Below, in pieces: positions 41,601 through 53,600 of a stretch of DNA of 64,000 nt. Numbering within the stretch: the stretch's first letter is position 1; every line of letters starts with the position of its first letter. The position numbers and the translations under genes are program-made. This stretch comes from Ptychodera flava (lineage: Eukaryota > Hemichordata > Enteropneusta > Ptychoderidae): assembly GCF_041260155.1 (NCBI RefSeq), contig NC_091931.1, positions 31,523,041 to 31,587,040 on the forward strand, read 5' to 3'. The notes under the pieces are model-generated. The model was not told the DNA's origin. It saw only the letters and a program-made list of their open reading frames with translations, and did no database searches.

Positions 41601-44600
41601 CTGGTATTGTGCCGTTGAATAGAGGATGTTGACAATAGCAAAGTTGAAGGCTATTCCAGATTTTCAAAACTGGTTTCCCTTTTGAAAGTTGACATCAAAA
41701 GCGCTGTTCGCAGTTTCAGATTTGTTACTAAATATACCTGCAAACAGGCAACATCGGACACTACTGCTTGAAATTCAGACAAATTTTATTGCTGCGTGAA
41801 TGGCTGTTGTTGCAGCCTAATTGTAGTCTGATCCACAAATTAGTGCAACTTTAACCATTGTAACACTTATGTAGCAGGTTTTAATTTGTGTTGTTCTTGC
41901 AAAAAAATGTGGACAAATATATATATTTGCATATTGATGAAAGAAAAATAGCATCATTTGTAAACAGTGCTATTCTGAAGCAATTTACGGCATTCTAGAA
42001 ATAGTGCTGAAAAGGTCAGAAGGAGAATAACAGAATGACGCATGGTCTGCAGCAGGATAGGTTTATTTTCATATCACACCCAAGTAATTGGCGATGGTGT
42101 AGGTCAAGGGAATGAAAATTAAATTTCACCATTTGATTCAACCTTTGACCCCTTCCACTTGGAGTCAAAATGTGATGAACTTAAATAAAAGAAAAAATTA
42201 GCACTTACTCTCAACGTTGATAAATTTGTCCAGGGTGAACAAAGCAATTCCGGAGTACTTGTAGACATAGAATCCAACGTCTGCATCCAGGATGAAGAGA
42301 TAGTCATTAGATTGGATTTTCATGTGTTCAACACTTCGTGGCGATGTTATGGAGATTCCATTAAGCCAATCAAAGGAATTGGTGTCATCTTTGAAGCTGA
42401 AAGTTAGTAGAAACAACCCTGTTCAGTGATTTTCACCTTGTATGCAGTACTTGTTGTTGTTACACATGGTTCATGGCAACGCCAATCAGCGTTTTGAAAT
42501 TGACTGGATCACTCCTGTTTAAAAACATTGCCCAACTTTTTCGCTGCAAAATTCGGAACAACCCAGCAGCTGTGTCCATGTTGGATTTCACAGCAAATAC
42601 AGGGATAGAGGGCAGAATGGGAAAATTTGTTGAAAATGGAAACCAGACCTGTGGGAATGTAGCTTTCTGAAACTGCCTGCACTAGCAAAACTACATATGC
42701 ACTGACACGTCTTGCATTCTGAATACGAGTATACACTTGTCTTTTGATCTTTAATAATCGAAATCAGAAAATATTTCCACTTGCCATTTAGAAATGGAAC
42801 TGCAGAGTTTCACCAGTTTGGACAAAAAATGGGAATGCAAGACAGGCAGTCATGTCGTTATTTTGTGTAGGTGAAAAAGATTCAAGTTTTGCTCAATATG
42901 TAACAGAAACGTGGATAATTATCACGTGCAAGGCCACTGAAACCCCTTCCTCCTCCTTATGAAAGTTATGAAATGCTAATGCTGCTTTTCATGATTATTA
43001 CCCAAAATTAGAAAGGTCTCTAGTGATTATTTCAGCGTATGATGAAACACCCCACCCTTTGCCAGTGTCTTTTGCCAGTAAGATGAAAAACAACAACTAT
43101 ACAGTATCTTTACAAGACAGTACATTTTATTTAAGTAACAATATGATAGTTTAAATGTTCAGCAAATGTGACATACATGTGTGGTAGTTAAAATCTGGTT
43201 TCGTGGGAGGTCTCAAAACAGTTCAATGATAATGAAGTGGCGCTGTATATACAAGTGTAGGCTTCGTGATGACAAATGAAGCATGTAAAAAATTACCTAT
43301 AAATGTTGACAGTGTCTCCGCTGGCGACAGATTCCTGGCTGATAATGAGGTACTGCATACCATTTATGTTCAAGGGTAAGATGTCTGTTGCCCTAGTAGT
43401 CACGATAGTCTCAAAGGAGGTGTAATCACCACTATTCCACTGGAACACTTCAGAGTCCGTTGTGTAGCTTAGATCAGTAGTATCATAGAGCTGATAGTTA
43501 GCCACTGCAAGGTAACTGGTACCACTCATCTCAAAGTGCTTTATCTAACAGAAGGTAAAAAAAAAACCTTCAGGCCACAAGAAAAATAAAGTGTTTCACA
43601 TCCTAGACATACCGCAAAAATGCGGTGACGCGTTTTTTTTTCTCCTCAATTTTTTTTATTCTTTAACCAGAAAGCATAAAAAAAAACATGAAAACCGCAT
43701 AGGAATGCACGCAGAGATAAATGCACAGCAGTGTTCCTTTACTATTTTTGTATACACTGTTGCAAAATTTCTGCAGTTTGACTTTTAGTGCAGCAATCCA
43801 CAGTTTTGACATGTGTGTACAGTTCTGAATGGAATGTTAGTGTCAGTTATTTTGTTTACAGTTCTGTTTTATACAGCACTGTGTAATGCAGTACTGTCGC
43901 ATATTTTTGCATTTTTTTTTTCATTTTATTTCCTCATGAGAAGAAAAAAAGGTTGATGTGGCTGGTCTGAATTGACAGAGAAAAACTAAATTCTTGGCCT
44001 AAGGTAGAACTTCTGGGACAGATATTCACACTCAAATTCCTACAGTTCTTTTCTTATCTACCACTTGTGGGGGCTCAGTTTTAAGCTCTTGAAAAACTTT
44101 CAGAGTTTTAGTTTTTTGAAAATCCAAAATTTTATTTTCCCCCCATAGAGTTAACACAGGGATGGCGGCCATTTTGATTTTCAAATATTGGTAAATATTT
44201 CGCTAGTTCCAAACTTTGCGCGGTGACCCCTGATTTTTATTGTTGATTTGGTAAGAAAGTAGTTGAAAGTTTCATTTAGGAAAGTTTGAACAAAATTTTA
44301 AGTCTTTCACTTTCGAGGCGCATACTATCGTAAGAAGTGATAAATTGCATGACACCATAGATGCTCAAGGTACATGTAATGTGTGATCATTGCTGTAGCC
44401 TTTCATGGTCAAATCACTTTGGTACTGATTCCATCCAAATGAATTTCACATGATACCAACTCATTCGTTGTTGATTTCCACACTAAAGTTGTGTTTTTCA
44501 ATAAACAAAGAAATCCGGCATTAAATCTCCCCCAAACTCCTAATGGGAAATTTGAACTTTGAACTCTAGCCCCTGGTAACCTACAAACAAGTCATCGTTG

Positions 44601-47600
44601 ATGACACAGTCCCCACTTGTTAATAGGTGCTTTGATTACAGGTCCTCAGAGAGGATAGAGTCCTCTTCATTAGGTCTGTGATAAAAATCCTTTTTAAATT
44701 TGAATAAATTTGCTTGATACATGTCTGAGTTGTAGTTCAGGACATGAAAAAATCGTAATAAAATGGCCACATGGTGGCCATATTGGATGGAATCACAAAA
44801 CAAATCAATGTGCATATGTATGACATAGGTCAATGTCCTTGTACCAACTTTGATTAAAATCGGTTGAAATATGCCTGAGTTATGGCTTTGTACATGAAAA
44901 AATCATAACAAAATGGCCGCACAGCAGCCATATTGGATCGTATCACAAAACAAATTAAGATGCATATGTATGACATTGGTCAATCTCCTTGTACCAACTT
45001 TGAATAAATTTGCTTGATACATGTCTGAGTTATGGTTCTGGACATGAAAAAATCATAATAAAATGGCCGCCTGACAGCCATATTGGATCGTATCACAAAA
45101 CAAATTGACGTGCATATGTATGACATAGGTCAATGTCCTTGTACCAATTTTGAATAAAATCGGTAGAGATATGCCTGAGTTATGGCTCTGTACATGAAAA
45201 ATCGTAACAAAATGGCCGCACGGCGGCCATATTGGATCGTATCACAAAAAGAATTGACGTGCATATCTATGACATTGGTCAATGTCCTTGTACCAACTTT
45301 GAATAAAATCAGTTGAAACATGCCTGAATTATGGCTCTGTACATGAAAAAATCGTAATAAAATGGCCGCCTGGCAGCCATATTGGATCGTATCACAAAAC
45401 AAATCGACGTGCATCTGTATGACATATGAAGTAATCCTTGTACCAAGTTTGAATGAAATCGCTTCGGGCATCTCTGAGATATCTGCGTGAATGGACGGAC
45501 GCAGAGACGCACGCACGGACATGACCAAACCTATAAGTCCCCCGGACGGTGTCCGTGGGGACTAAAAAGTAAAGCTTTTCATCAGAGCAGAGGGTGAAGG
45601 GGTTTAAATGGCATGATACAAGACTGGAAGATCAATTTTACATAAAGTAGTTCGGACAACAGGTTTCATCAGCCCATGTAGCCATGGGCAACTGGCCATA
45701 AAAGCCTCACAGGACCGGCAAAATTCCCGAATGTGTCCATTCAGTGCAATGTGTTGATCGTGCATCCTCATCAAAGCACGTAGCTGGATGAGCAGTGCCT
45801 AAGATGTAGCCCACTTTCACATTTTTCTTGGCCCTTTTGCAGATTTTGGGGACAGACACCTTCATTTGCATAGAATTCAACCTTCCACCTAGAATTTCCC
45901 AACCCACCAAGATGGACAAGAATAAAGCTACTGTACCAATTCTTAAGTTTTTCCTGTGGAAGGACATGCAGATAATTGATGTACTTGGTATGGAGAACTG
46001 CTAATGCTGTATGAATACATCGGTATATGGCAAACAGAACTTGAAATATTACACTGGTGGATTTCTTCGGATCCTCACCTGTGTTGCTCCTCTGGTTTCA
46101 AACTCGCTCTTGATCTGAAAGCCGGTTTCAAAATCAACGAGACAGTAGACGAAAGAATTGCGTCTTGAAATAAACATGGTTTGTTGGCCACCATAACCTT
46201 TGGCGTAATTTGCTACTGCGATGCAGAACTTGTTTGTGTTTGGATGAAGGAAAGGCTCAGCATCTTTAGCACTGTATGACAACAGGTCTTGATATGCGAC
46301 GAATGCTTGGGAAGTACTGTTCCACACGGCTACCTCTATCTTCCCGGCAACCTCATCAGTTCCTTCAGCTGTATTGGCTGGAATACAGAAAAAAACCCAC
46401 TACATTTAAGAAAGGTGAATTTGAAAGATTGAGAAAGCTCCCCCCCCCCAAGCGGTACGCCAAATGAATATTGTAAAAGGTTTATAGACAAAATATCTGT
46501 CCCAAAAATTCATTCTCAATTGAAACAACCTAACGGTGCAAGCTGCAAGTACAATTGCAATTAAAGCTGCAAGCAGCGTTGGCAGGGCCCAAGCGGTTAC
46601 CATGGTTAAAGGTAATTGCACTGATGACATTATGTGCAAACTTTGAGCTTAAATGGTCTTTTTGTTCTAGTAAAGAAGAATTTTGAATATATCTCGTGGT
46701 TATTGTAGATTTTTATGAAAACCAATATGGCCGCCAAGCCACGTGACCCATCTTTATGCCTTTCGCAAACTGGAAAGTACCCACACTAAGGATGATAAGA
46801 GCAAAGTTTCAGTTCAAATGATGCGTTGATTCTGGAGAAAAGTACATGCATTTTTGAATAATATTAGGTGTTTAGCAAAAACCAATATGGCCGCCAAACC
46901 ATGTGACGAATGCATATACCCTTATGCAAACTTGATAGTATTCACACTAGCGACATGAGTAAAATTTCAGTTTAACCCTTTTCCTGCCAGACAGTATCTC
47001 TTTCCCATCAGCAAAGTCAGTAAAAAGCGATATTGAGCCAAAACATGATATATTTTCACCCACTTGGGTTGGTCTGTTTTGTTTATTCCAAAAAAATCAA
47101 GTTTACAGTATTTATGTTTTCAACAGCCTTCAAATGTACAGTATAATGTTAAAATACACCATATGGAATATGTTGTGTTTCATTAATTTTAACCATCTTG
47201 ACCTTGTGGTGAAATATGGGCTGGCAGGAAAAGGGTTAAATGGTTTGTTGGTCCTGGAGTTTTAGATTTTTAAAGATTACACTGGATTTTATGAAAAATC
47301 CAATATGGCGGCCAAACCATGTGACCAATTCAAATGCCTTTCGCAAACTTGATAGCACTCACAATTGTGATGACATGTGTAAAATCTCAATTTAAAGGAT
47401 GAGTTGGTTTTGGAGTTTAAGATTTTTATAGATTAAATTGGATTTTTTGGAAATCCAATATGGCGGCAAAGGTCACATGACCGCTAAAGATTTTATTTGC
47501 AAATTTTAAAGAACTGACATTCTTGCCACACACCAAATTTCAAATTGACCAGACCCCTAGGTCACCAGCAAAAGCCACTTTAAGGTTTTCAGAAAATCAA

Positions 47601-50600
47601 ATATGGCCACCAGGTAACGTGACTAATTAAAAATTCAAGGGTTAGGTGCACCACCTCATTGGCCCTGATCACTTTGTCAAGTTTGAGAAGTGTACATGCA
47701 GCAATTTTTCAGATCTAGGCTGGCAAAGAATTGACAAAAGAAAAAAGAAAAACCCCAATGAAACCAATAGGGGCCCAGCCAACAGGCCTGGGCCCCGATA
47801 GGCTTAGGAGCAGAACGCCGAACTTATTCCAGTAGCAGAGTTTAACATCCACTTGTGAATATTAAACACTGCGTGTGCTGGTATTTGAAATGTGAAAAAT
47901 GCACAAAGCTTAATGAGGTACCATAGATCATTGCGCAGCTAATGAACATGCTGTAACTGTAGGGAACTAAGAGCTCATAACTCCAGATGAATTTTCCGCA
48001 AAGCATTTATCAAAGTTATCATTGCATATCGGTATTGTAGATTTTTCTATGCCTGGATGATTTTTTGCAGATTTGAAGGCAAATAGCAGATGTGAAAAAA
48101 CTGATACAGTAGAGTTTCATGGTAAAAATATTTCAATTTGTCTGACAAAACACCTCTCTCCTCAGCGATGTGCTCCAACCAGTGTGGAAATTAACAATTT
48201 ATACTGAATATGTATCTTTGAAGGCAAAGGAGCTGAAGACACAGGAGTAAGCAAGCAATGCAGGATAATATTACAAAGGTTGATTTGAAAATCCTCTTAA
48301 GGTAGTATGCACCTCGAAAGTGAAAGACAAACTTTTGCTCAAACTTTCCTTAATGAAACTTTCAGCCATTCTTTTACTAAATCAAGGATGTAAATTGGGG
48401 GTCACCATGCAAATTCTGGTACTAGAGAAACAAATAACCCACGATTTACCAATATTTGAAATTAAAAATGGCCACCATCCCCGAGTTAACTCTATGGAGT
48501 AAAAAATAAAATTTTCGATTTAAAAAAACTAAAACAGTGAAAAGTTGTCTTACACCAAGAGCTTTAAAAGGAACTCCCACAAGTGGTAGATCAGAAAAGA
48601 ATTGTCAACGTTTGAGAGTCCGAATATCTGTACCCGAGATGCGTATCATATGTATCTTAAATAACCCTTTGTAAGGGAACATTTGTGTAGCACTTGCAGG
48701 CAAAGCATTCTGTGGATAGAATATTTCATATGTGATAAAAGCACAGCTAACCTGGAGAGACATTCAACATTTTAAATGTAAATTTGGTCATGAAAGAAAC
48801 TCCCCGAATTTTCGTGATTAAACACAACACACGGTTAACCAGAGCAAATACAATGTGTGCAGTGAAAGTTTAAATGACTAAGGCAGAAACAGCTGAAGAT
48901 TGCAAACAGTTATCGGTCAGCATGTTGTCTCATTGCACTCATGATATCAGGGTTTACTTTAGTGGAAACAAAAGTGTTACATAAAAAAAATTCCCTTTTG
49001 GTACAAGTCTTCAAAAAGACTGGAGGTTGTGACATTCATTTTCACCAACATAGTGGTTACATTACTGCTCTAAAATTATGGACAACAGATACATCCGCAG
49101 AAATTCTATAGCAATGAGATCATTTCAGAAAAGTCTCTGGCAATTTTTAAGAAGGTGTTGATGCATACAAAGCAGACTCTTATTCAGGAGATTCACGAAA
49201 CGTTCCCTTTTCCAAATCAAGAATGAAAATCGGGGGATTGCCAGCAAAACCTGGTATCACAGAATTACCAACTACCATATAAACATGTCAGTTGAAGGTC
49301 AAAATGACATCCATGTTGACCGTATGGAGAAAAATTTCCACTTTTCTGATTATCTGTCCCCGGCACATTCTTCCTTCATCAAAATTCCAGGCCTTTTTCA
49401 TGTTAACCTGTAATATGCACCACTACCACATTTTCATTGTGATGTACCACATTTTCATTGTGATGTCAAATTCACAATGCGAAGATATTCAAATTTACTA
49501 ATCATACAGTGCACACGCTCAATAATAAAACAAAAATTACTTTCAACGTGTGAAAACAACTCACCCGGTGCTCTTTTATATGTAGTATCCATGTCATCAC
49601 CACAAGGAGAGTTATTACCGGTACTCGTCTGGCTGTGCACAATAATGAGAAACTGATAGCCACCAAACTCAAAGGTTTCAATCTCCACCCCTCCGTCTGT
49701 TCCAAACGCCTTCAAACAGAATAAATTGATAATTAAATGAGCAGAGTCAAAACATTAATGTTTGATTGGACCATGATGATTCAGAAGTGTTGCTTTCATT
49801 TTAAACTTGCGTTGCAAATCCAGTACTCTATGTAACAGTATGGATAGAGACTGCCATGTGGAAGCCCGGTTGGGATGGGATGGGGGGGTGTGAAAAAAAA
49901 TCAACAGACTATCATAAAGTATGCGAAGGTAAATTGGGATGAGGTGGGATAGACAAAATGAGTGGGCTACAAAAGGCTGTATTTTCTCACATGTCAAAAT
50001 TGCATAGTTTTTTCTGTGCAACAGTTTCATTGGAAATGCAGCACTTCAAGCAAATAACCCTGTGAGATATATAGGCTTGATCATGGACCACTGGGTTGTT
50101 GTAAATGAATTTGGACCTACTGATATTAAAATTGCATGAATAAAAACTGAGCAAGCTTTTGACCACTGTAGCTGTAAAGTCCTAAAGGGAAGTTCACCAA
50201 GGATGATTTTTATTACTGCAGGGCTCGAAAAATTTTTTAAAAATTCACTTGCCATAGGGCAAGTGAATTTTCAATTTCACTTGTCCGGAAGAAAAATTCA
50301 CTTGCCCTGAATTTCAGATGATTTAAGGAGTAAATCATTATGTGTATTGTTTTGTTCATGTCATTGTAAAGAAACCGTAGCTGTAACTTACTGATAAATT
50401 TGTGTCCTTATTCTGTGTATCAAAAATAATATCTTATGTAATGTATACATGCACAGTGTTTCAGCCAGCTTTTGCTGGCATGGGGACACAGTGACCCATA
50501 GTAGGTCTTAATGGGGACAAATTAAATTTTGGGGGGACATGTAGTGTATTTCAATAAAACAACACCGGTACATTATCATTGTGTGTCATCATGACCTGGT

Positions 50601-53600
50601 ACCTTGTGTTAAATAGGCAAGTCAGGTAGGTGCACTAAGGGTAAGTATACAATAGGCCACCAGTGTTTTGTCAAATTGTGCCCATGTGAAACTTTCAGTA
50701 TCATTTAGTTTACTGCTACCACATGGTATGTGCATAAACTGCAGGGTTCCCCATTAAAGTCACAAAATGATTAGCCAACTCATTAGCCACTCATTAGCCA
50801 CATCAAAAATCTTGTAGCCACTTTGAGCAACTTTCAAACAGTTTATGATCTCAAGTGTAGCAATAGCTTTCTTGGCATTCAGGAGTTCCTAATTTTTCAA
50901 ATCAAGATGTTTTGTATGTTTATGATAGTTTTAACATTAAAGAAATATTTGTTTAGTTTTTATTACATTAATTATCTTTTTTTTTTATGACATTGAAGGG
51001 ATTGAAATACTTTTTCATTTCTAGTGGTAAACTTTTGCCACAAGAAAAAATTAGGTGGCAATTCTAAAAATCAGGTAACAATGTAGTGTATATTACCATA
51101 GATACAGAATACTTCTGCAGCATTGAGTCAGTGCACGTTCACAGTATGACAACTTATCATACATATACACTACAAGCTCCTTAATTGGTTTGTTAGCTAC
51201 ACAAATACAAATTTTCCATGCAGAAGAAAGCATTCGGTAGCATAGTGACAGTGTAGATACAAGTATTGTGGTGTTGTGTCATAGTTGTGATCAAGTAGGC
51301 TCAATAGCATCTTCAGCATAGGTATTTTTCTTGAGACAAAAAGGGTCAGGTCAAAATCCTTTGAAACAAGACAATGATATTGTTCAATTCATTTCCCAAT
51401 GTTTTAAATAATGATAACATTGTAGCCCAGGAACATTTTCATTTGATATTTTGATATCATCAAGAAATGTCTGGTGATGTTCACTATTACATCATTAAAC
51501 TGGAGGAATCTGCAGAAATATTAATGTGATGATTTGAAATGAATATGCTTACTGCAACTACTGTTGACAATTTCCCTTTGCCATAAATGGTAATAAAATT
51601 TAATTTAAAAATGACAGTCAAGCTAAATGCCATTAAATTGGAAAGCACCAAGAAATTACCTTTTATCATAAGATTGTACCTATTAGACCTCCCTAGGTGG
51701 TTTCTTTTGAACCATAATTGTGTACTTAAGGGTCTTCATTCATGACATCACATAAGATGACCCAGATTTGACCTTTCTGAAAACCTCAAGTTTTTTTCCC
51801 TTTCCCTTGTATTCTGACTCCGTTTGTGAAAGTTTCCTTTGAAATAATGGTTTTTACTATCAAACTGAGTAATTGCAGGCCAAATTTTGATGCAAGCAAA
51901 GTAGGTACAACTTGGACTAAAAAGGGCGACCGGTACGCGGGACTCACAGAGGCAAAGCCAGGCCTCAGTGTATTCATGGTCGTCCATGATGTATTGTACC
52001 ATGCCACGGTCCGTCCATGAGGGACTGAGAGGGATCGTGATTGCAGTATTGAAGAGCAACAATGTTTGCTTCACGTACCAGGGAATTTGTAACTTTGTAG
52101 AAAGGAGAGTAAAGTGTTTCAATACATTGTAACTTTGTAGGAAGGAGGGTAAATTGTTTCAACACCTTACAACATTTTATTGTAAGCTGTAGTTTTCTGT
52201 TGAGGAGGCATCGTGACATGATTTCATGAGAAGAAAAAAACATAAGAACGTGCAAAGACGTCAATATTTTGCCATTTTGTTACCAAGCAGAACAGAGCTA
52301 TTTTATCGGCCGGCCATATTGAAAGCGGTACACTCAAAGAACTCTAGTGGCAGCGCGTACGTACAGTGGCCTCATTGAAATTCACTTGTCCGTCGGGCTG
52401 GGAGAATGTTGTTTTCACTTGCCCGGACTCAAAATTCACTTGTCACGGGCGTCGGGCGGCGAGAATTTTCGAGCCCTGTATATGTGGTAGCTCTGTGGTC
52501 ATTTACCCAGGAAAAACTATTTTCACCATTTATAACTCGCAAGATGTTTTACAAAAACGATAAAAATAGTACAGGAAGTTGCCCATGTAATTTGAATCAT
52601 GGGAAAAAGCTCCAAGCTTGGAGCTTGCATAATGTGATATGGAAGGGACCATCTCCGGACGGGTATGGCCCCCACATTGTCCATTCACAGTAATACGGTA
52701 GTAAACAGCAACACAAAATCTGACAGTGGACAGTTTATTATAAGTGAATCATCGTTTATGCAAGGATACTCAGTATAAACAAAAGTTGTGTAAATACGCA
52801 CAGCCTGGTTTAAGCATGGGTGAGTGGACAATGCCATACCCATGGGAAAATGGTCCCTTCCATATCACATTATGCAAGCTCCAAGCTTGGCGCTTTTTCC
52901 CATGATTCAAATTACATGGGCAACTTCCTGTACTATTTCTATCGGTTTTTGTAAAAAATCTTGCGAGTAATAAATGGCGAAAATAGCTTTTCCGGGGTAA
53001 GTGACCACAAAGCTAGCACATATGTAAAAATCATCCTTGGTGAACTTCCCCTTTAAAACTGCAAGCTATCAAAGCAATGAAGGTTGGGTGCTGTGATTAA
53101 GTTTCTGTAACCATGGCAAACCATTACTAATGTCAGTTTTGATACAGCAGTTTAAGTTTAAATGTTAAAGCAAGTTTGCTTTCTATCCTCAATGTTGTAA
53201 AAGCCGAGTCCCTTCGAACAAACTTATTGCTTGTCGCCTCCCTTTCCCATGAGTAGAGTGTAACAACAACCTTGCCATAGGCTGCTGTTTTTTGTACGAT
53301 TAGTTTTCATCTACTGGAAAGAGTACGACTGGGTGTCCTAGCTGTGCGATGATTTCAAAACAGTTGCAGCGAAGTAAAAACACAGCTTACCCTTCCAGCA
53401 TCTTCAAATGCGTTAGTGGTGAGGTTCCATGCATAACGGGTGGCGTCTTGGCAGCCCTCTAACCTCTTGTTAATCATCAGTAGTTGTTGCACTCCATTCA
53501 TGACATAGGAACCCCACTGAACCTCCCCCGCGTTGCTGATCACCATGTCCTCCTCCAGGTTGCTGAAAAATATGGCCACATCTGGAAAAAGAGAAAGAGC

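Larger units (their letters stand above)
36107..53581 (-). other. Seven-blade EAR/EPTP propeller region
   Basis: Exons 10-15 of the large gene. The last strand of each blade can be read in order: VQQLLMINKR, YQFLIIVHSQ, NKFCIAVANY, TSYLAVANYQ, MQYLIISQES, NDYLFILDAD, GDFYLALGTV. Blade 4 (HFEMSGTSYLAVANY) and blade 5 (EVFQWNSGDYTSFETI) match the EAR consensus best; blades 1 and 7 are the weakest. Seven is the usual number for EAR propellers. Blades do not coincide with exons. Confidence 0.75.

Noticed and set aside
45130-45528. 132-codon repetitive minus-strand frame
   Set aside because: Follows from the 150-bp tandem repeat whose period is a multiple of three; it belongs to a dispersed non-coding repeat.
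51748-52122. 124-codon minus-strand frame inside the hAT-like element
   Set aside because: No transposase signature (no hAT dimerisation motif or BED finger) and the surrounding DNA is repetitive.
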